A stretch of DNA of 64,000 bases from JACPVF01 sp964502095 (GTDB taxonomy: Bacteria; Chloroflexota; Anaerolineae; Anaerolineales; Villigracilaceae): contig CAZCUF010000013.1 of NCBI GenBank assembly GCA_964502095.1, positions 1 to 64,000 on the forward strand. The letters are read 5' to 3'. The notes below the pieces were generated by a model. It saw nothing but the letters and a program-made list of their open reading frames with translations, did no database searches and had not been told where the DNA came from. The position numbers were made by a program, and so were the translations under genes. Positions 50,832 through 58,299 of the stretch are shown here, one piece after another (positions within the stretch are counted from its first letter, which is position 1; each line of letters opens with the position of its first letter).

Positions 50832-50877
50832 GCGCGTTCTCTAACGCGCCCGTTGGCGTAAGAGAACGCCAACTGCG
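50832..50877. repeat. Inverted repeat with GCGTTCTCTAACGC arms, copy 1
   Basis: GCGCGTTCTCTAACGCGC, then GTTGGCGTAAGAGAACGCCAA: each half is palindromic and they resemble each other inverted. A related element is at 62588-62640. No gene. Confidence 0.65.
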
Positions 50878-50898
50878 CTGTTTCCAAAAGGAGGCTCT

Positions 50899-51366
50899 AT
50901 GAGCAAAAAGAATCAGAAATATAGAAAGCAGAAGAAACAAAATTTCCCTTGGCTTTTGTTGGCGCTGGGCGGGGTGTTGGTTGCGCTTGCCGTATTCCTG
51001 TTTGCACGTCAGGGCGGCGATGGAGGCGGCACGCCATCCATTGCGGTGGATCAACAGATGATAGACTACGGCGACGTGAACTTCGGCGTCAACAAGACTT
51101 TTGCGATCGAAGTCACCAATATAGGCGATGGAACATTGCGCTTTAAGGAAAAACCGTACATCCAAGTACTGGAGGGGTGCTGACCGCCTCAACTGACCAT
51201 CGGTTCGATGGTACTCAAACCCGGCGAAAGCACAATCGTTGAGTCCAGTGTCTTTATGATGCACGAAGGCATGGACGGTCCGCATAACTTTGCGGTTCAC
51301 CTAATAACAAACGATCCCGCAAATCCCGATCTGATTGTGAACGTTCTATCCAATTGGATTCCATAA
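50899..51366 (+). CDS. Candidate selenoprotein: membrane-anchored DUF1573-like domain with Cys-Sec
   Basis: Read through the TGA at 51181-51183 the frame gives 155 residues. A basic N-terminus and one membrane anchor (about 17-36) are followed by an Ig-like DUF1573-type domain (DYGDVNFGVNKTFAIEVTNI...). Codon 94 is Cys, codon 95 is UGA, then PPQLTIG...LKPGESTIVESS..HEGMDGPHNFAVHLITNDP....VLSNW up to TAA. The part after UGA completes the beta-sandwich, so it is not random sequence. From memory, relatives have Cys-Cys-Pro-Pro here. A hairpin starts 12 nt after the UGA with GGTTC at its tip. Conventional reading would stop after 94 residues. GGAGG precedes ATG. It may serve the CuA/polyferredoxin genes upstream. 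Confidence 0.78.
51196..51212 (+). promoter_or_regulatory. Candidate bacterial SECIS element
   Basis: ACCATCG GTT CGATGGT: a perfect 7-bp stem with a 3-nt loop, or 6 bp with a GGTTC loop. It lies 12 nt after the in-frame UGA, within the coding sequence, as bacterial SECIS elements do; the G-U in the tip resembles the SelB-binding loop of E. coli fdhF. Confidence 0.65.
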
Positions 51367-51381
51367 CCCCGCGAGAATTAA

Positions 51382-51414
51382 AACAGCGGCGGAACTTCAG
51401 AGTCCGCCGCTGTT
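51382..51414. terminator. Bidirectional terminator
   Basis: A 12-bp stem (51382-51393 with 51403-51414), 9-nt loop, with TTTT on the right and AAAA-rich sequence on the left. It serves the converging selenoprotein candidate and UDG gene. Confidence 0.85.
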
Positions 51415-52059
51415 TTTAGATAGATCTGTGGATATCCCCATTAATTCATCGTACTTTTTTCTTACCGCGCGGATGTCGTCCCACATTTGCGACTTGGGTG
51501 CGCCCGGCTCGCGCGATGGGTTTCGCAATAGATACGAGGGATGATAGATCGGCATCACCCAGCGATCTTGAATCTGCGACCATTGTCCGCGCAGTGAAGT
51601 GATGCCCGTCTTGCGGAGGATGGATTGGCAGGCCACGTTCCCCGTCAGCAACATGATGAGCGGATCTACGAGACGGATGATCTCCAGCACATACGGCCGG
51701 TAATACTCGATCTCTTTGTCCGTCGGCTTGCGAAACGATTTGCCGTCCTCGCCCGGCGGCAGGCGGAAGACCGAATTCGTAATATACACGTCTTTTTCGG
51801 GATCGAACTGTGCGGCTTCGAGAATTTTATCCAGCAATTGCCCCGCGCGTCCCACAAACGGCTTGCCCTTGACGTTTTCCTCCGGTCCCGGCGCCTCGCC
51901 GATGATGAGCAGTCTCGCTTTTGGGTTGCCGCGGCTGATGACGATATTCGTCCCCGCGTTGGCAAGCGGATCGTCCTTCATCTGCCGCATTTCGGCAAAG
52001 AGTTCTTCGAGCGTGGCATGCGCGGTCGGCCTGGCGTTGAATAGGTCGGATGGGAACAT
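51397..52059 (-). CDS. Uracil-DNA glycosylase family 4-like protein without Fe-S cysteines
   Basis: 220 residues. Family-4 motifs are clear: LLIIGEAPGPEENVKGKPFV, GRAGQLLDKILEAAQFDP, VYITNSVFRLPPGEDGKS and YHPSYLLRNPSREPGAP. The enzyme removes uracil from DNA. The four cysteines that hold the 4Fe-4S cluster in typical members are all absent: no CxxC before TNIVIS, F-R-L instead of K-C-R before PPG, and Tyr at the fourth position (EIEYYRPYV). The only Cys (VACQS) is not in a cluster position. GGAG-poor start at ATG 52059. Confidence 0.88.
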   Translation of the reverse strand: MFPSDLFNARPTAHATLEELFAEMRQMKDDPLANAGTNIVISRGNPKARLLIIGEAPGPEENVKGKPFVGRAGQLLDKILEAAQFDPEKDVYITNSVFRLPPGEDGKSFRKPTDKEIEYYRPYVLEIIRLVDPLIMLLTGNVACQSILRKTGITSLRGQWSQIQDRWVMPIYHPSYLLRNPSREPGAPKSQMWDDIRAVRKKYDELMGISTDLSKNSGGL

Positions 52060-52297
52060 AAACGACTCCTGGCCGAATTTTACCGTATGCTATTGATTCC
52101 GTTTAAAACAAAATTGCCCGCCAAGAATTGACGGGAAATTGGGTGGTGAATTGTTACGCTGACGCTGACCGATTGTTTGCCCACTGTTCGACAGAGATAA
52201 CTACGCAAACAGTGTTTCCCAAACTATGCTTCTCATGAAATGGGCTTGCGGGTCCACTGTTTTAGGCGCTCTCTGGAATGATTGCCGTATTATCTTT

Positions 52298-52325
52298 GGC
52301 GTATAATGCTGTACATAGGCAGTTA
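52298..52325 (+). repeat. 23-bp cassette-start motif, copy 2, in the 52060-52456 gap
   Basis: 52298-52320 is identical to the minus-strand motif at 25813-25835 and is followed by AGTTA. It includes TATAAT (52303-52308), a possible promoter for the MBL gene. The rest of this 397-bp gap has no gene; it holds the 9-bp inverted repeat ATGGAGTGC/GCACTCCAT around 52368-52432 and the core GTTGGGC. Confidence 0.6.
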
Positions 52326-52391
52326 TACATCCTGTAGATTGCAACATCCCAAATATTGTTTCATACAGCATGGAGTGCCGGTTAAGATATC

Positions 52392-52401
52392 GTTGGGCGC
52401 C
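52392..52401 (+). repeat. Integron-like core site GTTGGGCGCC upstream of the MBL gene
   Basis: GTTGGGC fits the integron attC core GTTRRRY exactly. Its full complement GGCGCCCAAC lies at 53189-53198, 7 bp after the MBL stop, so the gene is bracketed by complementary 10-bp cores. Confidence 0.5.
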
Positions 52402-52456
52402 GATTGAGATGAGATGCTCCACGCACTCCATTAGCTGATCAAATGCAAAGGCATAT

Positions 52457-53182
52457 ATGGAATTAAAGTTAACACAGCTCGCCAAACATACATGGCTTTT
52501 GCCACATGATCCCCACCCAAAGGCCGTGCAATGTTCAATTGGCGTGATCGTCACGCCAAAAGGCAGTTTATTGGTTGACTCAGGTAACAGCCCTCGTCTG
52601 GCGAGTAGAATCAAAGTTGAGCTTATGAGATGTAATCTTCCACCTGTATCTCATATCATTTATACGCACCACCATTGGGATCATATTTACGGAGCATGCG
52701 GATTCAATGTTCCGGTAACAGCTCACATCATTTGCAAGGCCATCCTAGAGGAGGAATCCAGCAAGCCCTGGAGTATCGCGTACCTTAATACGGGAATCAA
52801 GAATAACCCCAAACTTAAAGTGAGCTATAACGCGCGTGCAAAATCCATAGACGATTGGGAGACATTTCGAATTGTGGTCCCCGAAGATGTATTTGAAAAT
52901 GAAAAAGTGATCGATTTTGGTGGGCTTGCAATTGAATTGGAACATGTCGGTGGGGAACACGCTGAAGATTCGATTATTGTCAAAGTGCCTGAAGACGGAG
53001 TGATGTTCGTGGGCGATTGCTATTATCCTCCGCCACTGCATCTTCGCAAGCCAGACTCTACCCATTCATTCAACATGCTAAGAAGGCTTCAGAATGATGA
53101 TTACGATCTTTATGTAGAGGGACATGATAAACCTTTCACACAAACAAAATTACTTAAGTTGTTACAAAAGAAAAACGGATAA
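52457..53182 (+). CDS. Metallo-beta-lactamase-fold hydrolase
   Basis: 241 residues with the MBL metal site: THHHWDH near residue 71, GGEHAED near 168, GDCYY near 190 and EGHDKP near the C-terminus, plus LLVDSGNSP at the start. A zinc-dependent hydrolase; the substrate is unknown. It is AT-richer than its neighbours. Bracketing by integron-like cores and the shared 23-bp motif upstream point to acquisition as a cassette. Confidence 0.85.
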   Translation: MELKLTQLAKHTWLLPHDPHPKAVQCSIGVIVTPKGSLLVDSGNSPRLASRIKVELMRCNLPPVSHIIYTHHHWDHIYGACGFNVPVTAHIICKAILEEESSKPWSIAYLNTGIKNNPKLKVSYNARAKSIDDWETFRIVVPEDVFENEKVIDFGGLAIELEHVGGEHAEDSIIVKVPEDGVMFVGDCYYPPPLHLRKPDSTHSFNMLRRLQNDDYDLYVEGHDKPFTQTKLLKLLQKKNG

Positions 53183-53188
53183 AAGTCA

Positions 53189-53198
53189 GGCGCCCAAC
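53189..53198 (+). repeat. Integron-like core site GGCGCCCAAC downstream of the MBL gene
   Basis: GCCCAAC fits RYYYAAC, the partner core of attC. The following sequence holds small hairpins (GGGATAAATCCC, about 53203-53230) but no clear GTTRRRY partner within about 150 bp, so a complete attC is not shown. Confidence 0.45.
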
Positions 53199-53339
53199 AC
53201 ACTTTAAATCGGCGGGATAAATCCCTGCCTCAGTACATGAAAGCCCGCTCAAGCAGACTGGCGCAATCAGCCCGCAGGCGTCTCTCGAAACCCCTCCCCC
53301 ATTTCCTCGTAGACATCCATAGCACAAAAGGACAAATCC

Positions 53340-53438
53340 ATGCCCAATATTCTCGAAGCGCGAAATCTGGTCAAGGATTACGACAACTTCACCGCGGTGA
53401 AGGGAATTTCCTTCGACATCAAAGAAGGCGAAATTTGA
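53340..53438 (+). pseudogene. Truncated duplicate of the ABC ATPase start
   Basis: 32 codons, MPNILEARNLVKDYDNFTAV..KEGEI then TGA, closely matching the first 33 residues of the intact ATPase at 54479. About 55 bp of the upstream sequence, including CTCGTAGAC.TCCATA, is duplicated too. Homology ends abruptly before the Walker A motif. After it, to 53560, is non-coding sequence with GC-rich repeats (CCCCCTCTGTCTG, GACATCTCCCC, GGGGGAGAAC). Confidence 0.8.
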
Positions 53439-53620
53439 GTAAATACACCCCCTCTGTCTGTTGGACATCTCCCCGCGCGAAGCCCCCTGTGGGCAAATAC
53501 GACGATAGCGCTGTCGGATTTGGGGGAGAACGTGATAGGTAGAGTTTTTTATGAAGACAAAACCTGTATGAAAAAATCAGTTGAAGCGAAGTAAAATTAG
53601 GGGCAGATCAAGGAGTAAAA

Positions 53621-53872
53621 ATGACCCTCCAACAAATTACCATCGAAATTCCAGATAAGGTGCTTCTTGCCGAAAAGACAGACGCCGAATCGTTTGGGCG
53701 TGAAATCCGCATGTTAGCGGCTGTCAAGTTATATGAGATGGGCAGGCTTTCCTCTGGGCGGGCTTCTGAGCTTGCGGGAATGTCCAGAGTGGAGTTTTTA
53801 CTCAACCTAACCCGCTATAAGGTTTTTCCCTTTACGGCAGAATTGGATGAACTAGAAAACGCTCATGGGTAA
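53621..53872 (+). CDS. UPF0175-family antitoxin
   Basis: 83 residues. UPF0175 pattern: ITIEIPDKVLL, FGREIRMLAAVKLYEMGRLS, SGRASELAGMSRVEFLLNL, TRYKVFPF. Members are antitoxins paired with DUF3368 PIN-like toxins. It overlaps the toxin gene by 8 bp. AAGGAG lies upstream of ATG. Confidence 0.9.
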   Translation: MTLQQITIEIPDKVLLAEKTDAESFGREIRMLAAVKLYEMGRLSSGRASELAGMSRVEFLLNLTRYKVFPFTAELDELENAHG

Positions 53873-54350
53873 AGCCATCAGCAATACTTCTCCGCTTTTA
53901 TATCTTTATCGCGCTGGCGGCATGGATTGGCTTCCCAAACTATTCGATGAAGTTTGGGCGCCCGAAGCTGTGAGAAGTGAATTGCAGGCGGGTCGAAATA
54001 AAGGTTACGATGTTCCCAATTCAGATGAGTATTCATGGTTGAATATCGTCAATCCAATATCTACACCTTCAGAATGGCTTGCTTTGGATTTGGGCGCGGG
54101 TGAAATTGCGGCAATGGCTCTGGCATTGGAAAATTCAGACCGAGTCGTATTGCTTGATGATATGCTGGCGCGTCGAACTGCGCGGGCGGCGGGCTTGCAA
54201 GTTTGGGGGACTCTGCAAGTTTTGCTGGAAGCAAAATCTCATGGCTTGATCGAAAAAGTCGAGCCGTATGTGGCAAAGTTAAGTGATTCGGGTATGTGGA
54301 TTTCTGCTGAAGTCAAACAACGGATTCTTGCATTGGCAGGCGAGGCATAA
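53865..54350 (+). CDS. DUF3368 PIN-like toxin
   Basis: 161 residues. DUF3368 features: KAISNTSPLLYLYRAGGMDW, VWAPEAVRSELQAGRN, LDLGAGEIAAMALALE, VVLLDDMLARRTARAAGLQV, GTLQVLLEAKSHGLIEKVEP. Probably an RNase of the PIN fold with acidic residues Asp/Glu at GAGE and LLDD. It forms a toxin-antitoxin pair with the gene upstream and sits between the two copies of the ABC ATPase start. Confidence 0.9.
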   Translation: MGKAISNTSPLLYLYRAGGMDWLPKLFDEVWAPEAVRSELQAGRNKGYDVPNSDEYSWLNIVNPISTPSEWLALDLGAGEIAAMALALENSDRVVLLDDMLARRTARAAGLQVWGTLQVLLEAKSHGLIEKVEPYVAKLSDSGMWISAEVKQRILALAGEA

Positions 54351-54478
54351 CACCGACAAAACTCGCAACAATTTTCTCAGCATCGGTATCACCGCTTTTA
54401 TAGGGGCGCAATCGCTTCGCCATCTGAAACCCATCCCCCCTTCCCTCGTAGACCTCCATAACCCAAGAGGAGAAACCC

Positions 54479-55423
54479 ATGCCAAACATCCTTGAATCCC
54501 AAAACCTCGCCAAAAACTACGGAGACTTCGCCGCCGTGAAGGGAATTTCATTCGACATCAAGGAGGGCGAGATATTCAGCCTGCTCGGTCCGAACGGCGC
54601 GGGAAAGACGACGACCATTTCGATGCTTTCGACTCTTTATACTCCCACCTCTGGCGACGCGACCATCGGCGGACATTCGATCACCAAGGAGCCGATGGCG
54701 GTCAAGAAAGTGATCGGTGTGGTTCCACAGGAAATTGCTCTGTACGAAGACCTCACCGCGAGAGAGAATCTCGTCTTCTGGGGGCAGATGTACGGACTCG
54801 GCGGCAAGTCCCTCAACAGCCGCGTGGACGAGGTATTGGAGCAGATCGGTTTGACCGATAAAGCGAAGAACCGAGTCAAAACCTATTCGGGCGGGATGAA
54901 ACGCCGCGTCAACATCGGAGTGGGACTGCTCCACAAGCCGCGCCTGCTCTTCATGGACGAGCCAACCGTCGGCATTGATCCGCAATCGCGCCGCGCGATT
55001 CTGGATACGGTCAAAGACCTCAACCAACAGGGCATGACCGTTTTATACACGACTCATTACATGGAAGAAGCCGCCGAACTCTCCAACCGCGTCGGAATCA
55101 TTGACCACGGCGAACTCATCGCGCTCGGCACGCAGGACGAACTCACCAAACAAGTTGGCGAGACCGAAACGCTCATCCTGCACATTGGCGAGAACGAAGA
55201 CCCCGAAGCGCTCGCCAAAGCATTGAGCGGAGTCGAAGGCGTGCAAAAAGCGGATGTGACCGATCACCAAGTCAGCGTCATCACGGCAGATGCGAAAGAT
55301 ATTCTCGCGGCGGTGGTGAGCAAAGCCAACGAACGCGGCATCAAAATCCGCTCGATGGATATCCGCGAGCCGAATCTCGAAGCGGTGTTTCTTCACTTAA
55401 CGGGGAGAGCGTTAAGGGATTAG
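54479..55423 (+). CDS. ABC-2 exporter ATP-binding protein
   Basis: 314 residues, DrrA/CcmA-like. Walker A LLGPNGAGKTTTISML, Q-loop VVPQEIALYEDL, signature YSGGMKRRVNIGVGL, Walker B LLFMDEPTVGID, H-loop TTHYMEEAAEL, and a C-terminal extension typical of drug or polymer exporters. It powers the two permeases downstream. GAGGAG precedes ATG 54479. Confidence 0.94.
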   Translation: MPNILESQNLAKNYGDFAAVKGISFDIKEGEIFSLLGPNGAGKTTTISMLSTLYTPTSGDATIGGHSITKEPMAVKKVIGVVPQEIALYEDLTARENLVFWGQMYGLGGKSLNSRVDEVLEQIGLTDKAKNRVKTYSGGMKRRVNIGVGLLHKPRLLFMDEPTVGIDPQSRRAILDTVKDLNQQGMTVLYTTHYMEEAAELSNRVGIIDHGELIALGTQDELTKQVGETETLILHIGENEDPEALAKALSGVEGVQKADVTDHQVSVITADAKDILAAVVSKANERGIKIRSMDIREPNLEAVFLHLTGRALRD

Positions 55424-55468
55424 CAAGTGGAAAGTGGAAATTGCTCCACTCGCTACTTTCCACTTGCT
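55422..55468 (+). promoter_or_regulatory. Hairpin formed by inverted heptamer repeats
   Basis: A perfect 14-bp inverted repeat (55422-55435 with 55455-55468; arm AGCAAGTGGAAAGT), 19-nt loop, starting in the ATPase stop codon. The arms consist of the GGAAAGT/ACTTTCC heptamers found elsewhere in the window. No T run, so an intercistronic stem rather than a terminator. Confidence 0.7.
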
Positions 55469-55512
55469 ACTCTTTGCTTTTCAGCTATCACACATTCCAC
55501 ACAGAGTATCTC

Positions 55513-56772
55513 ATGACCAAACTCCTCCTCATCGGCTTCAAAGACCTCACCCTCATGTTCCGCGACCGCGCCGCGCTCACGTTCATGCTCCTCGCGCCGT
55601 TCCTGCTCACCATCGGCATGGGATTCGTCTCGGGCCGTTTCAGCGGCGGCTCGACGGGGCTTTCCGATATTCCCGTCGTCATCGTCAATCTGGATCAGAA
55701 GGATTTGGGGAATACGCTCGTAGATTTATTCAACTCGGCTGATCTGGCTGAATTGGTGGAACCCGCTTCAATGTCCGACCCCGAAGCGGCTCGCCGATTA
55801 ATTGACGATGACCAAGCCTCAGCCGCGATCATCATCCCCGAAGGATTTACCGACAGCATCATCCCCGCGGAAGGGACGGCTATCGATTTAAACGCCGTTC
55901 AGCCTGATCCCGTTCAAATCGAAGTGTATGCCAATCCCTCGCGTCCCACCAGCGCGGGCGTTATTAAAGCCATCGTGGATGAATTCCTCTCGCGCGTCGA
56001 GGAGGGACGGGTCAGCGCCATCACCTCGATGGTCGGGTTGATGCAAAGCGGTTTGTTGAATCCGCAAGATATGAGGAACGAAATGCAAGAGTTGTTCATG
56101 AACGCGAACGATTCGGATTCAACCGCCATCACGCTCAAGACAGACACCGAAGGCGCGAAAGCCATTCAATTCGATCTGCTTGCCTACTTCGCGCCCGGCA
56201 TGGCGTTGATGTTCCTGATGTACACCGTTTCGTACGGCGGACGTTCCATTCTCGCCGAACGCTCACAAGGGACATTGCCGCGCTTGTTGGTCTCGCCCAC
56301 GAGCAACCTGCAGGTGTTGGGCGGCAAAGTGTTGGGAATATTCTTCATGGGCGTGGCGCAGGTTGGGATATTGATCGCCGCCTCGACGCTGTTCTTCCAA
56401 GTGCAATGGGGCGATGCGCTTGGAGTTGCGGCATTAATTCTCGCGGCAGTCTTCGGCGCGTCAGGCTGGGGCTTGTTGATCACTGCTTTTGCCCGCACGC
56501 CCGCGCAAGTTGGCAGTACGGGCACGGCGGTCATGCTCATCTTCGGTATTCTCGGCGGCAGTTTCATCCAACTCGATAATTTCCCGCCGTTCATGCAAAC
56601 CCTCAGCAAGATCACGCCCAACGCCTGGGGCCTGGACGGTTTCATCACTCTCGCGCTCGGCGGGACGCTCAAGAATTTAATTGAACCGATCACTGCCCTG
56701 CTCATCATGGGCGCGGTTCTGTTCGCGGTCTCTGTTGTGCTGTTCAACCGCAACGGGTTGGTGCAGAAATGA
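55513..56772 (+). CDS. ABC-2 exporter permease (first)
   Basis: 419 residues of the YhgE/ABC-2 type: one N-terminal membrane segment, a large external domain (about 45-225), then five membrane segments (ALMFLMYTVSYGGRSILAER, QGTLPRLLVSPTSNLQVLGG, ...). ATG 55513 is preferred; the longer in-frame reading encodes the repeat-rich spacer. Likely a heterodimer with the next permease. Confidence 0.9.
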   Translation: MTKLLLIGFKDLTLMFRDRAALTFMLLAPFLLTIGMGFVSGRFSGGSTGLSDIPVVIVNLDQKDLGNTLVDLFNSADLAELVEPASMSDPEAARRLIDDDQASAAIIIPEGFTDSIIPAEGTAIDLNAVQPDPVQIEVYANPSRPTSAGVIKAIVDEFLSRVEEGRVSAITSMVGLMQSGLLNPQDMRNEMQELFMNANDSDSTAITLKTDTEGAKAIQFDLLAYFAPGMALMFLMYTVSYGGRSILAERSQGTLPRLLVSPTSNLQVLGGKVLGIFFMGVAQVGILIAASTLFFQVQWGDALGVAALILAAVFGASGWGLLITAFARTPAQVGSTGTAVMLIFGILGGSFIQLDNFPPFMQTLSKITPNAWGLDGFITLALGGTLKNLIEPITALLIMGAVLFAVSVVLFNRNGLVQK

Positions 56773-56910
56773 CCGTTTACCACGAAGGGTACGAAGAGCA
56801 CAAAGTTTGGTTGAACGATGATCGTGATTCTTTGTTTAAGACCATCACGAATGATGGTCGAGAAGGAAGCGTCACATTACGCTGTACATTAAACCTTCGT
56901 GGTCGTTGTG

Positions 56911-56942
56911 TCACTTCGACAGGCTCAGTGCAGAGCCTTTGT
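56911..56942 (+). repeat. Dispersed CTTCGACAGGCTCAG-type repeat in the permease gap
   Basis: ACTTCGACAGGCTCAGTGC; its reverse form GCTGAGCCTGTCGAAGCG lies inside aroA (about 36985-37005), and a shortened form at about 24777. The 190-bp gap also has ACGAAGGGT/ACGAAGAGC-like 9-mers near 56778. No gene is seen. Confidence 0.65.
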
Positions 56943-56962
56943 GGTTGATGGAGTTGAACTAC

Positions 56963-58159
56963 ATGAAAAAGATTTTCGCCATCGCATGGAAAGACGCCAT
57001 CATCCGTTTCGCCAGCCCATTCGAGTTGTTGTTCTTCATCGTCCTGCCGATTGTGTTCACCTTCCTAATCGCGGGCGGGACGCCCTCCAACAACGACGAT
57101 AACCGCGTCCTTTTATCGGTTGTGGACGAGTCTCAAACGGCGATCTCGGAACAGATCATCGGCGAATTGAAAAATTCGACCGCGGTTCGTCCCGAGGTGA
57201 TGACGCGCGATGAAGCGCAGAGTCAATTCGATGACCGCCGCGCCGACGCGGTGTTCATCATCCCTGCGGGAGTTGATATCGCGTCGTTGCAAGGCGGTTC
57301 CGCCGAAGTGGAGATGCTCCAACAGCCCAACAACATCAACGCGGACATCGCTCGACGCGCCATCTTAACCGCCATCCGCCATGTGAGCAGTTCCGTTTCC
57401 GCCGCGCAAAATGCGGTGAATCAACGTGAAGCGAAACAGCCCTTTGCATCCGATGCGGAGAAACAGGTTTATTTTGAAAGTTCGCTCGAACTCGCGCAGG
57501 AAATTCAAGGCGACGCGCCCGAACGTGTGACCGTTATCGAAGGGGCAACGCCCGATCAAGTGGACTACGACCCGCGCGCCAATTCGTCGGCAGGGCAATT
57601 GATCACATGGGTATTCATCCCCCTATTCGGCATTTCAGTCTTGTTTGCAAGCGAGCGGCAGGGTGGGACGTTGCGCCGCCTGCTCATAACTCCATCCTCT
57701 AAGGCAACATTTTTACTTGGTACCATCTCGGGCCAGGTGGCGATGGCGCTCGTGCAAATGCTTTTGTTGGTCGGCTTTGCGATTCTGATCATGAAAGTGA
57801 ACTGGGGACGCGATCCGTTGGCATTGTTCGTCATCCTGTTTGCATCCGCGCTTGCGGCGGCGGCATTTGGCACCACGCTGGGAACGTTCATCAAGACCGA
57901 GGGTCAGGCGAACGGGTTGAGCATTATATTCGGCATGGTTATGGCGCTCATGGGCGGATGTTGGTATCCGCTGGAACTATTCCCCGCGGCGATTCAAAAC
58001 GTTGTGAAGATACTCCCCACCACGTGGGCGATGCAAGGGATGCTTGATCTTGTTTCACGCGGCGGAGGCTTGATCAATGTTTTACCTGAAGCGGGAGCCC
58101 TGCTGGGTTTCGCGGTGATCTTTTTTAGCGTGGGGGTTTGGCGATTCCGATACGAGTAA
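56963..58159 (+). CDS. ABC-2 exporter permease (second)
   Basis: 398 residues, same family as the previous gene: MKKIFAIAWKDAIIRFASPF, external domain to about 215, then five membrane segments including GISVLFASERQGGTLRRLLI and GGCWYPLELFPAAIQNVVKI. ATG 56963 with GGAG 10 nt upstream; an ATG 15 nt earlier is possible. The three genes probably export a lipid, drug or polymer. Confidence 0.9.
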   Translation: MKKIFAIAWKDAIIRFASPFELLFFIVLPIVFTFLIAGGTPSNNDDNRVLLSVVDESQTAISEQIIGELKNSTAVRPEVMTRDEAQSQFDDRRADAVFIIPAGVDIASLQGGSAEVEMLQQPNNINADIARRAILTAIRHVSSSVSAAQNAVNQREAKQPFASDAEKQVYFESSLELAQEIQGDAPERVTVIEGATPDQVDYDPRANSSAGQLITWVFIPLFGISVLFASERQGGTLRRLLITPSSKATFLLGTISGQVAMALVQMLLLVGFAILIMKVNWGRDPLALFVILFASALAAAAFGTTLGTFIKTEGQANGLSIIFGMVMALMGGCWYPLELFPAAIQNVVKILPTTWAMQGMLDLVSRGGGLINVLPEAGALLGFAVIFFSVGVWRFRYE

Positions 58160-58299
58160 GTTCAACTTGCCTCGATCCCAGCTTTCGCTTCCTGCAAAAG
58201 ATGCTTATGATTTGGCTTTCGTTGAATCTCGTTTCCTTCATGTGGAGCGCTCCCTGGCTTATGTTGCCAAGAGTTTTCCACTTCCGAAGCGGGAAAGGA

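Noticed and set aside
52201..52614. Open frame on the minus strand covering the 23-bp motif and the MBL start
   Set aside because: It is antisense to the MBL gene, has no ribosome binding site, and its protein shows no domain pattern.
53340..53438. TGA ending the short ABC-ATPase-like frame as a second selenocysteine codon
   Set aside because: Similarity to the ATPase stops exactly there, no hairpin follows at the right distance, and the downstream frame is not ABC-like. It is a truncated duplicate.
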